This document shows, in pieces, positions 18,073-26,865 of a stretch of 64,000 nt of DNA. The DNA lies in contig NZ_RCUX01000003.1 in assembly GCF_003667565.1 (NCBI RefSeq), forward strand, positions 186,001-250,000, given 5' to 3'. Position 1 is the first letter of the stretch. Each line of letters opens with the position of its first letter. The notes under the pieces are model-generated. The model ran no database searches, had not been told where the DNA came from, and was given only the letters and a program-made list of their open reading frames with translations. Source of the DNA: Mycetocola tolaasinivorans (GTDB lineage: Bacteria; Actinomycetota; Actinomycetes; Actinomycetales; Microbacteriaceae). Made by a program: the position numbers and the translations under genes.

Positions 18073-19461
18073 TTAGCCCTTCTGGGTGGCCCAGTAGGAG
18101 TCGATGAGCTCCGCCATCTTTGCCCCGGTCTGTGCCGGGTCGGTCTGGGCGAGCGGGGTCATGTTCATCAGCAGGGCGCCGACGTCACCCGGGTCGTACT
18201 GGTTGGGGCGGTAGGAGGTGTCTCCGGGGTTGTAGGTGTTCGGTCCGGCCTCGCCGAACGCGGCCATCATCGCGCCGAGCACGGGGCCGACCTCGGTGGA
18301 GGGGTCAGCGCCGAGATCCACCGGTGCGAGGTCCAGAGCATTGGTGGAGAACTTCTTCGCGTTTTCGGGCTCGGAGACGAACTCGATGAACTTCAGGGCG
18401 GCGTCCTTGTTCTTGCTGGCGGAGGACAGCGAGAGGCCGGTCAGCGAGAACGGTGCCAGGGCGAGGTCCGTGACGGCACCGTCGGCGGGCGGCGGTACCG
18501 GGAAGGTCATCAGGTTGTCGGTGTCAAAACCGTTCTGGTGCAGGAACGACAGGGTGAACGTGCCGCCCACCAGGAAGGAGGACTTACCCTGCGCGAAGCT
18601 GAGGTCGGCCTGATCGATGTCGAGGGTCTGCGATCCCGGCATCCAGTACGGCGTGATCTTGTTGTACTCGGAGAGCACCTTGGTGCCGTTTGCCGAGCTC
18701 CAGTTCTTGGACTTATCGTCCTTGAACAGCGCCTCGAACGGCTCCTTGCCCAGCTCGCCGAAGCCCATCGGCTGCATGAGCCATTCCAGGCCCGTCGAGG
18801 GGGACTTGAGGCCGATGGTCACGCCACCGTTGTCGGGGTTTGTCTTCTTGACCGCGTCGAGCGCGGCGATGAAGTCTTCCCAGGTCTTGGGTGCCTCGGT
18901 GATGCCGGCGGCGGCCAGGCGCTCCTTGTTGGCGTAGACGATGCCGAAGGTGCCGATGGTGAGCGGTACGCTCAGGCGCTGGCCCTCCTCGACACCGGCG
19001 ATCTTTGAGCCGGTTTCCTGCGAGGACTTGAAGTCCGCCGCGGTGACGGTGCCCTCGTTGCGCACCGATTCGAGGTAGTTCTTGTCCCACTCGGGGGTGA
19101 TCTTGTCGGCCAGGTTTTCCAGCAGGCCGGCGGCGCCGAAGGTGAAGTCTTCGCCGCGCGAGTGTACCTCGAGGAGGTCGGGGAAGTCGCCGGTCTTGGC
19201 GGCGGCCTGGGTCTTGGTGACAAACGCGTCATCCGGGGTGATGGCCTGGACCTTGACGGTGATGCCGGTCTTTGCCTTGAAGTCCTCGGCGGTCTTTTCG
19301 AGCGCGGTGGCGTGGGTCTGCTTGAAGGTCCAGAGGGTGAGGGGCTTGTCGTCACCCGAGCCCGCATCGCCGCCACCCGAGGCGCAAGCGGTGAGGGTCA
19401 GGCCGAGGGCGAGTGTGGTGGCTAGAGCCGCTGTTCGTGTGAGACTCCGATGTCTTTTCAC
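18073..19461 (-). CDS. sugar-binding lipoprotein of second ABC transporter
   Basis: 462-residue family 1 extracellular solute-binding protein. Signal peptide MKRHRSLTRTAALATTLALG with lipobox LTAC, then a Gly/Asp-rich linker (SGGGDAGSGDDK) and the binding domain from LTLWTFKQTH. It lies first in an operon with two permeases, a sugar dehydrogenase-like SDR and an aldose epimerase. It is divergent from the mannonate-dehydratase-family gene; the 167-bp gap contains a dyad shared with the GH39 promoter, the likely ROK-repressor site. Confidence 0.93.
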   Translation of the reverse strand: MKRHRSLTRTAALATTLALGLTLTACASGGGDAGSGDDKPLTLWTFKQTHATALEKTAEDFKAKTGITVKVQAITPDDAFVTKTQAAAKTGDFPDLLEVHSRGEDFTFGAAGLLENLADKITPEWDKNYLESVRNEGTVTAADFKSSQETGSKIAGVEEGQRLSVPLTIGTFGIVYANKERLAAAGITEAPKTWEDFIAALDAVKKTNPDNGGVTIGLKSPSTGLEWLMQPMGFGELGKEPFEALFKDDKSKNWSSANGTKVLSEYNKITPYWMPGSQTLDIDQADLSFAQGKSSFLVGGTFTLSFLHQNGFDTDNLMTFPVPPPADGAVTDLALAPFSLTGLSLSSASKNKDAALKFIEFVSEPENAKKFSTNALDLAPVDLGADPSTEVGPVLGAMMAAFGEAGPNTYNPGDTSYRPNQYDPGDVGALLMNMTPLAQTDPAQTGAKMAELIDSYWATQKG

Positions 19462-19520
19462 TGTGTGGTGCCTTTCGCTGGGGGTCGATGTTCACCCTCG
19501 TTGGTGAACACATGACGAAT

Positions 19521-19540
19521 CTAAATCAATTTGATAGACT
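19521..19540. promoter_or_regulatory. predicted ROK operator, site 1
   Basis: CTAAATC-AATTT-GATAGAC, an imperfect dyad with 5-nt spacer, in the gap between the binding-protein and mannonate-dehydratase-family genes. It has the same half-site (TAAATC) and spacer length as the perfect dyad upstream of the GH39 gene. It overlaps TAGACT (19535-19540), a possible -10 of the rightward gene, so binding would block transcription. The ROK regulator at 21.0-22.3 kb is the likely ligand. Confidence 0.6.
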
Positions 19541-19628
19541 GTGTCAACGCGGATTCGAAAATCCGTGTGAGACTCGTTTCCTCGACCCCTGGCAGAGCAG
19601 CCACAACCCCGAAACGGAATGCTAGACA

Positions 19629-20957
19629 ATGACGACTTCGCCCGATCTCCCCTTCGCCCTCACCGCCCCCGAACCCGAGGACGGCGTGGTCCTCGCCCGC
19701 GCCCCCTGGGATACCGGCCTCATCGATGCCGATGACACCGTGCGCATTACCGGCGTAACCACCTTCCTCACCGCCCCGCAGGGGTGCCCCTACGTCATCG
19801 TGCGGGTTGAAACGAACGTGCCCGGGCTGTACGGCCTGGGCTGCTCGAGTGACCCCCAGCGCACCCTCGCGATCGCCTCCGTCGTTAATGACTACCTGGC
19901 CCCGATGATTATCGGCCGCCCGGCCGCCGACATCGAAGACATCCACCGCCTGCTGCTCAACGGCGGCTACTGGCGCGGCGGCTCCATTGCCAACAATGCC
20001 CTGGCCGGGATCGACGTTGCGCTCTGGGATATCGCCGGGAAGCGCGCGGGCCTGCCCCTGCACGACCTCTTCGGAGGCCGCGCCCGTGATGGTGCCTCCG
20101 CTTACACGCACGTCGACGGCTTCACCGCCCGGGAGATCGCCGATAAGGTGATCGCGGCGACCGAGCGCGGCTATCGCCACGTGCGCGTTCAGGTGGCCGT
20201 GCCCGGAACCGACACCTACGGCACCGCGGCCAAGGACGCGGCCGAGGAGCGCCGCCGCCACCTGCGGGAGGATCGCTGGGACTCACTCTCCTACCTGCAC
20301 CACGTGCCGCGCGTCCTCGCCGAAATTCGCGAGCTGGTCGGCGATGGCGTCGAGCTGCTGCACGACTCGCACGAGCGGCTGACCCCGGCGCAGGCACGAC
20401 GCTTCATGGCCGAGATTGAACCCGCGCGCCTGTTCTTCGTGGAGGACCTGCTCGCCCCCGAGGATGCTGATCACTTTGCCGAGATGCGCCTGGCCGGGTC
20501 CACTCCGCTCGCGGTGGGTGAGCTCTATACCGAGGCCTCGCAGTACACCCGCCTGTTTACGACCCGCTCCATCGACTTCGCGCGGCTGCGGATCCCCACC
20601 CTGGGCGGCCTGACGACCACGCGCAAAATTTTGGCGGCCGCCGAACTGTTTGGCGTGCGCTCGGCACCGCACGGCCCCGGGGATGTCAGCCCGCTCGGCC
20701 AGGCGGCAAACGTGGCCATGAACGTCTCCTCGCACGCGTTTGGCGTACAGGAGGCCGCCGGGTTCCGGGAGGCAACCCTCGAAGTGTTCCCGGGCGCTCC
20801 GGTGGCACGCGAAGGCGTCCTGTACCCGAGCACAGAGCCCGGACTGGGCGTGGACTTTAATGAGGCGGCCGCTCGCAAATACCCGGTCACCGCCCCCGGA
20901 CAGCATGACCGCTGGGCGCTGCTGCGCGCTACGGACGGTGCCGCGCAACGTCCGTAG
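19629..20957 (+). CDS. enolase-superfamily protein, D-mannonate dehydratase family (RspA/ManD-like)
   Basis: 442 residues: N-terminal capping domain (about 40-150) and (beta/alpha)7-beta barrel. Mannonate dehydratase-type active-site residues are visible: D246 and H248 in LLHDSHERLTP, E272 in FFVEDLLAPED, E298 in AVGELY and H348 in APHGPGDVSP. Family members dehydrate D-mannonate and/or D-gluconate to 2-keto-3-deoxygluconate, often with low efficiency; some have other roles, so the reaction is likely but not certain. It is divergent from the ABC importer operon, fits a uronic acid branch of a glucuronoxylan-type pathway, and is followed by a strong bidirectional terminator. Confidence 0.88.
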   Translation: MTTSPDLPFALTAPEPEDGVVLARAPWDTGLIDADDTVRITGVTTFLTAPQGCPYVIVRVETNVPGLYGLGCSSDPQRTLAIASVVNDYLAPMIIGRPAADIEDIHRLLLNGGYWRGGSIANNALAGIDVALWDIAGKRAGLPLHDLFGGRARDGASAYTHVDGFTAREIADKVIAATERGYRHVRVQVAVPGTDTYGTAAKDAAEERRRHLREDRWDSLSYLHHVPRVLAEIRELVGDGVELLHDSHERLTPAQARRFMAEIEPARLFFVEDLLAPEDADHFAEMRLAGSTPLAVGELYTEASQYTRLFTTRSIDFARLRIPTLGGLTTTRKILAAAELFGVRSAPHGPGDVSPLGQAANVAMNVSSHAFGVQEAAGFREATLEVFPGAPVAREGVLYPSTEPGLGVDFNEAAARKYPVTAPGQHDRWALLRATDGAAQRP

Positions 20958-20974
20958 CGCAGGCTCCACCGGGA

Positions 20975-21024
20975 CACGAAACGGCCCCGAATCAGGTGTT
21001 CACCTGACTCGGGGCCGTTTCGTG
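20975..21024. terminator. bidirectional terminator
   Basis: Long inverted repeat CACGAAACGGCCCCGA...TCGGGGCCGTTTCGTG with an inner TCAGGTG/CACCTGA extension, between the convergent mannonate-dehydratase-family and ROK genes. Confidence 0.85.
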
Positions 21025-21042
21025 AAGCGCGCGGGAGGGCCG

Positions 21043-22278
21043 CTACTGCAGCACGAGCGACTGCGGCTGGACGGACAGCAGGGTGTCGAGCACGAGCGAC
21101 GCGGCACCGATCGCCCCCACCGCGTCGCCGAGGGCACTGGTCGTGACCACGGTCTCGCGGGTCTTCTCGACAAACGGCGAGGCATCCACGATGTCGCGCA
21201 CGATGGGCAGGAAGCGCTCGGCCAGCAGGGTCCAGGCGGGGCCGCCGAAGATGATCAGCGGAGCGTCCACCAGGGTGGCGGCGGCCGCGACGCCGCGGCC
21301 CACGCGGCGCGCCCAGCCGTCAATGATGTCGCGGGCCTCGGCATCGCCATCGTGGGCGATGCGCACCAGCTCGGCCAGGGCATCCTCGGCCTCGGTGGGG
21401 GAGACCGGCAGGGTCAGCCCGGTGAGCACACCCCGGCGCACGCCCTCCTCGGCCAGGTCACGCGTCGTGCAGGAGGCGTCCAGGCCACCGACCTCGCCGG
21501 CGTTTCCGGAGACCCCGCGCAGCACGGTGTCATTGACCACGAGCCCCATTCCCGATCCCGTACCGATGTAGAAAAACACGAACGTATCGGCGTCGGCCGC
21601 CGCCGGCCCGGCCGCCCAGCGCTCGGCGATCACCGCGGCGGTCACGTCCTTATCCAGGATGACCGGCAGGCCGGTGAGCTCGGCCAGGCGCTCGCGCACC
21701 GGAACCCGCCCCCAGCCGCGCAGCTGCGGGGGATCGATGATGACGCCGGATTCCAGGTCGATCGGGCCGGGGGCGGCCACGCCGAGACCCAGGATCCGGT
21801 CGCGCGGAACACCCGAGTTGGTGATGAGTTCCTCCACCAGGCGGGCGATATCGGCGAGCACACGATCGGGCTCGCTCACATCGTGCATCGGGTGCCGACG
21901 CTCGGCGAGCACGGAGCCGGTCACGTTCAGGATCGCGACGGTCGCGACCGCGGGGTCAAGGTGCACGCCGATCGCGAAGTAGGCGTCGGGGTTGAGGTGG
22001 AGCAGCGTGCGGCGCTTGCCACCCACGCCCGCGGCCGAGGGCACCACGGTGCCCTCGTCCAGGATCACGCCCTGATCTATCAGTCTGCGGCAGATGTTCG
22101 ACACCGTCTGTGCCGACAGCCCGCTCGTGCTCGCCAGCTCCACCCGGCTGAGCCCGTCCGGGGCGCGGCGTAGCGAATCCAAAACCACCGACTCGTTAAA
22201 GTTCTTCAGCCGCGGCAGGTTGGTGCCGCGGCGCGCGGAGACCGGCGACTGTTCGGTGGGGTGCGGGGGTCTGGCCAT
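21043..22278 (-). CDS. ROK-family transcriptional repressor (XylR/NagC type)
   Basis: 411 residues. N-terminal winged helix (about 25-85: FNESVVLDSLRRAPDGLSR, then LSAQTVSNICRRLIDQG) and a C-terminal ROK sugar-kinase-like domain with ILGLGVAAPGPID and GTGSGMGLVVNDTVLRG. The domain order is that of sugar-responsive repressors, not kinases. It lies between the mannonate-dehydratase-family and GH39 genes and is the obvious regulator of the cluster; two matching dyads upstream of those genes support this. The effector is probably xylose or a breakdown product of the GH39 substrate (inference). Confidence 0.9.
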   Translation of the reverse strand: MARPPHPTEQSPVSARRGTNLPRLKNFNESVVLDSLRRAPDGLSRVELASTSGLSAQTVSNICRRLIDQGVILDEGTVVPSAAGVGGKRRTLLHLNPDAYFAIGVHLDPAVATVAILNVTGSVLAERRHPMHDVSEPDRVLADIARLVEELITNSGVPRDRILGLGVAAPGPIDLESGVIIDPPQLRGWGRVPVRERLAELTGLPVILDKDVTAAVIAERWAAGPAAADADTFVFFYIGTGSGMGLVVNDTVLRGVSGNAGEVGGLDASCTTRDLAEEGVRRGVLTGLTLPVSPTEAEDALAELVRIAHDGDAEARDIIDGWARRVGRGVAAAATLVDAPLIIFGGPAWTLLAERFLPIVRDIVDASPFVEKTRETVVTTSALGDAVGAIGAASLVLDTLLSVQPQSLVLQ

Positions 22279-22314
22279 GTGTGGCGGGGGTCCTTCCGGG
22301 AGAGAGTGCGGGGT

Positions 22315-22348
22315 GTGTGGGTGGCGGCGGCTCTGTCGCCACCCACAC
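22315..22348 (-). terminator. hairpin after the GH39 gene
   Basis: Perfect 12-bp stem GTGTGGGTGGCG / CGCCACCCACAC with a 10-nt loop, 13 nt beyond the GH39 stop codon and before the ROK start. No T run follows, so termination is likely but may be partial, allowing read-through into the ROK gene. Confidence 0.55.
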
Positions 22349-22361
22349 GTCGAACGCGAAC

Positions 22362-23951
22362 CTAGGGTAGTTGTCTCAGTGCAACAATTGCCCAGGGGGA
22401 AACCTCTAATTCACTCGCGAGAATACCACTCTCATCGGCAGAAACCGTGTTCATCGCGGTGGCACGCGCGCCGCGATTGATGAGTGCGAGTTCCTCGCGG
22501 GTGGGGGCTGCGGGCTCACCGAGCCTGCGCCACTCGCCGATCGCGTTTCCGTGCTCAAGGTCGAGTGTTTCGATCTCGAACCGGGCACCCGGGGTGAGTC
22601 CCTCGAGGCGCACGTTCAGGGTGCGGGGCGCGCCGATGCGGCCGTTGGCGTCGGCCACCTCGCGGGAATCAAACGAGGCGGGAATCGACTTGGGCTGCTC
22701 ACTCGGATAGTGGTAGACGATCGCACTCAGGAGCCCGGATGTTGAATCGCGGCTGAGGAGCGTGCCGTCGGTGCGTTCGATCAGCTCGTCGCCCAGGCCG
22801 TTGAGCAGGCGATAGGCGTGCATGGTGGGCTTCGGAATGCCCGGCAGTGTGAACATGCCGAATCCGCCGTGGAAGAGTTCGTCCCCGGCACCGCCCTCCT
22901 CGAACACGTCGGTGAAGGCCCAGTAGGCGAGCGAGTCGACCGTGCCGAGCGAGTGCAGGATCGTGCGTACCACGAACGTTGCCGCCGGCACCGTGTCGTG
23001 GGTGTGGTCCCGCGGCGAGGAGGAGGAGCTCCACTCGGTGAGGTGGATCTCGGCCTGTGGATACGCGCTCTCGTCCACGATGCGGCGGATGGTCGCCAGG
23101 TCGGTCGGTGTCGCGTCGACCCCGCGGGTAAGCTTTTCGCCCTGCCCGTGCTCGTCGAGTGCCCAGTCGGTGGGGTAGGGGTGGGTAGAGACGAAGTCGA
23201 CCGGGAGGTTGTGGGCAACGCAGTAATCGAGGAAGGCGTCGAGCCAGACCGGCCGCCAGTCCAGTGTGTCGAGGTCGTCACGCCCGGCAACGATCTGCGC
23301 GCCAAAGTCCTCCTTTTCGCCGTCAAAACGGGTGTCGGGTACGAAGTTGGACGTGGCGGGGCCGCCGACGCGCAGCTCGGAGTCGATCGCCCTGATGGTC
23401 TCCGCGGTCACCCGATACAGGTCGAAGTATTCGGAGCGGGTGCCGTGGAAGAAGCCCCAGAGGTTGGGTTCGTTCCAGACCTCGAAGTACCAGGTGCGCA
23501 CCTCGGCGAGGCCGTAGCGTCGAATCCAGTGGCGCAGGAGGCGATCCACGAGCTCGGCCCAGCGGGCGGTGTCGGTGGGCGGTGCGCCGTGCGCACCCCA
23601 CCAGAACACCGTTTCGGTTTCGCGGGCGAGTGCGCGCGGGCTGAATCCCAGTTCAACGAACGGGCGAATGCCAATCTCGAGCAGGGCGTCGACCAGCGCA
23701 TCGACGTACTGGAAGTTGAAGACCGGGGTGCCATCCTCGCGCTCGGTGTAGACGAACATGTCGTCGTGGAACAGACCGTGGAATCGGATGTATCTAAAGT
23801 CTGCCGAGTCTCGCGCCTCGGCGAGCTGGCGCTGCCAGTCGGCGCGGAGGCCCTCGTTGGCACGGCCGGCACCGACGACGGTGCTCCAGTAGTGGGGCAG
23901 CGGGGTTCCCGGGGCGGCGGCGTTGCCGGAGAGGATCAGGGGGGATGTCAC
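22362..23951 (-). CDS. glycoside hydrolase family 39, beta-xylosidase-like
   Basis: 529 residues, no signal peptide, so cytoplasmic. (beta/alpha)8 barrel to about residue 360, then a beta-rich tail. The acid/base E161 is in WYFEVWNEPNLWG and the nucleophile E306 in IHLTEWSSSSSPRDH, both standard for GH39. The family contains beta-xylosidases and alpha-L-iduronidases; bacterial enzymes of this size are usually xylosidases acting on xylo-oligosaccharides. A perfect dyad overlapping the likely promoter, 77 nt upstream of the start, points to repression by the adjacent ROK protein. Confidence 0.88.
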   Translation of the reverse strand: MTSPLILSGNAAAPGTPLPHYWSTVVGAGRANEGLRADWQRQLAEARDSADFRYIRFHGLFHDDMFVYTEREDGTPVFNFQYVDALVDALLEIGIRPFVELGFSPRALARETETVFWWGAHGAPPTDTARWAELVDRLLRHWIRRYGLAEVRTWYFEVWNEPNLWGFFHGTRSEYFDLYRVTAETIRAIDSELRVGGPATSNFVPDTRFDGEKEDFGAQIVAGRDDLDTLDWRPVWLDAFLDYCVAHNLPVDFVSTHPYPTDWALDEHGQGEKLTRGVDATPTDLATIRRIVDESAYPQAEIHLTEWSSSSSPRDHTHDTVPAATFVVRTILHSLGTVDSLAYWAFTDVFEEGGAGDELFHGGFGMFTLPGIPKPTMHAYRLLNGLGDELIERTDGTLLSRDSTSGLLSAIVYHYPSEQPKSIPASFDSREVADANGRIGAPRTLNVRLEGLTPGARFEIETLDLEHGNAIGEWRRLGEPAAPTREELALINRGARATAMNTVSADESGILASELEVSPWAIVALRQLP

Positions 23952-24027
23952 GCGGGGGTCCTTTCGACGGTGATGTGGACGGTGCGGGCGAGCGCCGGAT
24001 ACCGGGCTCGGGCTCTGATGCCACTTT

Positions 24028-24052
24028 ATAGTAAATCAAAAGGATTTACTAT
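24028..24052. promoter_or_regulatory. predicted ROK operator, site 2 (GH39 promoter)
   Basis: Perfect 10-bp inverted repeat ATAGTAAATC-AAAAG-GATTTACTAT. Read on the minus strand it overlaps TACTATAAAG, a plausible -10 region of the GH39 gene. The half-site and 5-nt spacer match site 1 at 19.52 kb. It stands out as AT-rich in a GC-rich surrounding. Confidence 0.75.
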
Positions 24053-24072
24053 CTCCCGAACCTCGAAAACAC

Positions 24073-24107
24073 GTGTGGCCTCCGAAGCCAGGCTTCGGAG
24101 GCCACAC
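24073..24107 (-). terminator. terminator of the thioesterase gene
   Basis: Perfect stem GTGTGGCCTCCGAAGC / GCTTCGGAGGCCACAC with a CAG centre, 12 nt beyond the thioesterase stop codon. Confidence 0.7.
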
Positions 24108-24119
24108 GGGAGGGTGCCG

Positions 24120-24557
24120 CTAGACGGTGACGATATCCGCGGGGCTGATCCCGTGCGGAAGGCGATCGCGGTTCAGCGTGATCGTGTCATAGCCGTGCGG
24201 CACCGGGGTGCCCGTCTCATCCAGGTTCACAAACACGATCTTTTCGATGGTGAGGATCGACTGGCGGGTAAACATGTTGCGCACCTCGGCGCGCATGGTC
24301 AGCGAGGTGCGGCCGAAATGCGTGGCGCGCAGACCCATCTCGATGATGTCGCCCTGGCGGGCGGAGCTCACAAAGTTGATCTCCGAGATCAACTTGGTGA
24401 CGACGCGGTGGTTGCCCAGCTGGAGGATCGCGTAGATCGCGGCCTCCTCATCGATCCAGCGCAGCAGGCTGCCGCCAAACAGGGTGCCGTTCGCGTTGAG
24501 ATCTTCGGGACGCACCCACTTGCGGGTGCGGAAATTGATTTCGTGATCGGAGCTCAT
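24120..24557 (-). CDS. acyl-CoA thioesterase, hotdog fold
   Basis: 145-residue single hotdog domain. The active-site motif of the YciA/acyl-CoA hydrolase group is clear: LNANGTLFGGSLLRWIDEEA, with the Asn and Asp that activate water for thioester hydrolysis. The central segment has FVSSARQGDIIEMGLRATHF, the usual second strand of this group. It hydrolyses acyl-CoA in the cytoplasm; chain-length preference cannot be seen. Start ATGAGCTCC with a GGAGGAG ribosome site. It is divergent from the NIF3-family gene and stands alone. Confidence 0.9.
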   Translation of the reverse strand: MSSDHEINFRTRKWVRPEDLNANGTLFGGSLLRWIDEEAAIYAILQLGNHRVVTKLISEINFVSSARQGDIIEMGLRATHFGRTSLTMRAEVRNMFTRQSILTIEKIVFVNLDETGTPVPHGYDTITLNRDRLPHGISPADIVTV

Positions 24558-24752
24558 TGCTCCTCCTTCCGGTTCGGGGGTACGGGAAGCAGGGAACGGC
24601 GCTGGTCGCTACGTCCACCAATCCTAAACCCGCGTGCTGAGTGGTTCGCAGTGCGCAAAACCGCGGGTGTGTCGAACGCGCGAGGAGGGCACTCGCCCGG
24701 GTTCTCGGCATGGTCGGAGCGGGGGATGCCCGTGAGGCCGTATCCTGGAGAC

Positions 24753-25571
24753 GTGACCTACACACTGCAGCACATCCTCGACGTGGCCGAATCCCTCTGG
24801 CCGGCCAGTGGCGCATCCTCCTGGGATGCCTCGGGCCTGATCGCCGGCGACCCCCGCGAGGCCGTGTCTGCGGTACATCTCGCGGTGGACCCGGTGGTCG
24901 AAACCGCCGCCGAAACGCTTGCCGTAGGCGCCCAGCTGCTGATCACGCACCACCCGCTCCTGCTGCGCGGCGTCACCTCCGTGGCCGCCGACCGCTATAA
25001 GGGAGCGGTGATTCACACGCTGATTCGTGGTGGTGCCGGGCTCCTGGCCGCCCACACGAACGCCGACGTCGTCGAGGCCGGTACCTCGCAGATCCTGGCG
25101 GATCGCCTCGGCCTGACCCGTACCGCGCCGATTCTCCCGGGAGAAACCCCGGAACGCGGCATTGGCCGCGTGGGCACGCTGCCCGAGCCGAAGACTCTCG
25201 GCCAGATCGCACGCGAGCTCGCCGAGATCCTGCCCGCCACCGCCACGGGAATCCGGGCCAGCGGCGAGTACGATCGTGAGATCCGTACCGTGGCGCTGTG
25301 CGCCGGCGCGGGCGACTCGCTGCTGGGGGAGCCCGCCGTGCGCGGCGCCGACCTCTACATCACCAGCGATCTGCGCCACCATCCGGCATCCGAGGCACGC
25401 GAGCAGGCGCTGCTGGGCTCCGGCCCCGCCCTCATCGATACCTCGCACTGGGCGAGCGAGTGGCTGTGGCTTGACGCCGCTGCCGCCCAGCTCCGCGCCG
25501 CCCTCCCCGAGCTCACGGTGACCGTGAGCGACCTCCGTACTGACCCCTGGGACTTCGTCGTCACCCAGTGA
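24753..25571 (+). CDS. NIF3-like dinuclear metal-centre protein (GTP cyclohydrolase 1 type 2 homolog)
   Basis: 272 residues of the NIF3/DUF34 family, hexameric proteins with a di-metal site. Metal-binding features: LLITHHPLLLRGVT (His pair), LLAAHTNADVVEAG (His, Asp), YITSDLRHH and LIDTSHWASEWLW near the end. Molecular role is unsettled in the literature. The GTG at 24753 is chosen because GGAG is 2-6 nt upstream and the protein begins right at the conserved TLQHILDVAESLWP; an ATG 27 nt upstream is possible. The much longer reading frame open to 22.8 kb is the antisense of the GH39 gene. It leads a two-gene operon with the zinc-ribbon protein, as in most actinobacteria. Confidence 0.9.
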   Translation: MTYTLQHILDVAESLWPASGASSWDASGLIAGDPREAVSAVHLAVDPVVETAAETLAVGAQLLITHHPLLLRGVTSVAADRYKGAVIHTLIRGGAGLLAAHTNADVVEAGTSQILADRLGLTRTAPILPGETPERGIGRVGTLPEPKTLGQIARELAEILPATATGIRASGEYDREIRTVALCAGAGDSLLGEPAVRGADLYITSDLRHHPASEAREQALLGSGPALIDTSHWASEWLWLDAAAAQLRAALPELTVTVSDLRTDPWDFVVTQ

Positions 25572-25608
25572 CGCGTCCCACACCCCGTTCACCAGCGAAA
25601 GAGAACCC

Positions 25609-26364
25609 GTGAAAGCCACCGCCGCCGCGCAAGCCAAACTGCTCGAACTGCAGACCATCGACGCCGAGATCATCAAGCTCGGTCACCGTCGTAACAGCCT
25701 GCCCGAACTGGCCGCGCTCGCTTCCCTCGAGGCTGACCGGGATGCCGCCCGCGGTACCCTTGCGCGCGACCTTGGCACCTTTGAGGACGTACGGGTTGAG
25801 CTGGATCGCCTCGAGGCAGACTCCGCCGTCGTGGATGCCCGCATCGCACGCGACAACGCGCTGATCGAGTCCGGCAGCAGTAACCCGCAGGCTCTCAGCG
25901 GCATTCAGGCCGAGCTCGAGTCGCTGCGCGTTCGTCGCAGCGTCCTGGACGAGGCGCAGCTAATCAGCATGGAGGCCGTGGAAGCGGCCCAGGGCGTGCT
26001 GGATGCCAGCCGGGAGGCCGAGTCGGTCATCTCCGGCCAGATCGAGACCGTCGAGGCCAGCCGCGATGAGTCACTCGAGGTTATCGCCGAAGCAGTATCC
26101 GAGCAGGAGAACCTGCGTGGCAACCTCGTGGTCGGTATCGACGAGCCGCTGCTCGCCCTGTACGACCGGGTGCGTGTGCGCGGTGGCGTGGGTGCCGCCC
26201 TGTTCCGCCTGGGTGCCTGTGGTGCCTGCAAGATCGCCTCCACCGGCAATGAGCTTGAGGCCGTGCGTAACGCCGGCCTCGACGAGGTGCTGCAGTGCCC
26301 CGAGTGCTCGGCCATCATGGTACGCACCGAGGAGTCTGGCCTCTGGGGTCCGCAGGCCTCCTAG
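25609..26364 (+). CDS. coiled-coil zinc ribbon protein (C4-type)
   Basis: 251 residues. Residues about 1-185 form a long antiparallel coiled coil (KLLELQTIDAEIIKLGHR, then LDRLEADSAVVDARIARDN); the C-terminus is a C4 zinc ribbon with CGAC and, 27 residues on, CPEC. The family is common in actinobacteria next to the NIF3-family gene and upstream of an RNase H/phosphatase or RNase P RNA; its function is unknown, with a nucleic acid-binding role often suggested. The start GTG has GAAAGAG upstream. It lies 37 nt after the NIF3 gene, likely one transcript. Confidence 0.9.
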   Translation: MKATAAAQAKLLELQTIDAEIIKLGHRRNSLPELAALASLEADRDAARGTLARDLGTFEDVRVELDRLEADSAVVDARIARDNALIESGSSNPQALSGIQAELESLRVRRSVLDEAQLISMEAVEAAQGVLDASREAESVISGQIETVEASRDESLEVIAEAVSEQENLRGNLVVGIDEPLLALYDRVRVRGGVGAALFRLGACGACKIASTGNELEAVRNAGLDEVLQCPECSAIMVRTEESGLWGPQAS

Positions 26365-26431
26365 TTCGGTTCTCGCCCTCGGGTGCGCCGCGCCGCGCCG
26401 ACCTCGAATCGGCCGTCGCGGGGTGCCGCGC

Positions 26432-26437
26432 TAGACT
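26432..26437 (+). promoter_or_regulatory. -10 element of rnpB
   Basis: TAGACT ends 6 nt before the predicted 5' end of the RNase P RNA (26444). No clear -35 is seen. Confidence 0.5.
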
Positions 26438-26443
26438 GGCAAC

Positions 26444-26807
<364 letters not shown>

Positions 26808-26814
26808 CCATCAC

Positions 26815-26859
26815 TTAAAACGCCGCGGCCCCACCTTCCGGTGGGGCCGCGGCGTTTAT
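26815..26859. terminator. terminator between rnpB and ppgK
   Basis: Perfect 17-bp stem AACGCCGCGGCCCCACC / GGTGGGGCCGCGGCGTT with a TTCC loop, flanked by A and T tracts; serves the convergent rnpB and ppgK-map transcripts. Confidence 0.93.
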
Positions 26860-26865
26860 GCGGTT

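Noticed and set aside
22315-22348. Operator for the ROK gene itself
   Set aside because: It is a hairpin with different sequence from the TAAATC dyads and lies right behind the GH39 stop, so a terminator role is more likely.
22818-24752. Long upstream extension of the NIF3-family gene (917-residue frame)
   Set aside because: The extension is antisense to the GH39 and thioesterase genes; the NIF3 domain and its ribosome site begin at 24753.
24624-25676. 350-residue frame opposite the NIF3-family gene
   Set aside because: No recognisable domain and fully antisense to a conserved gene.
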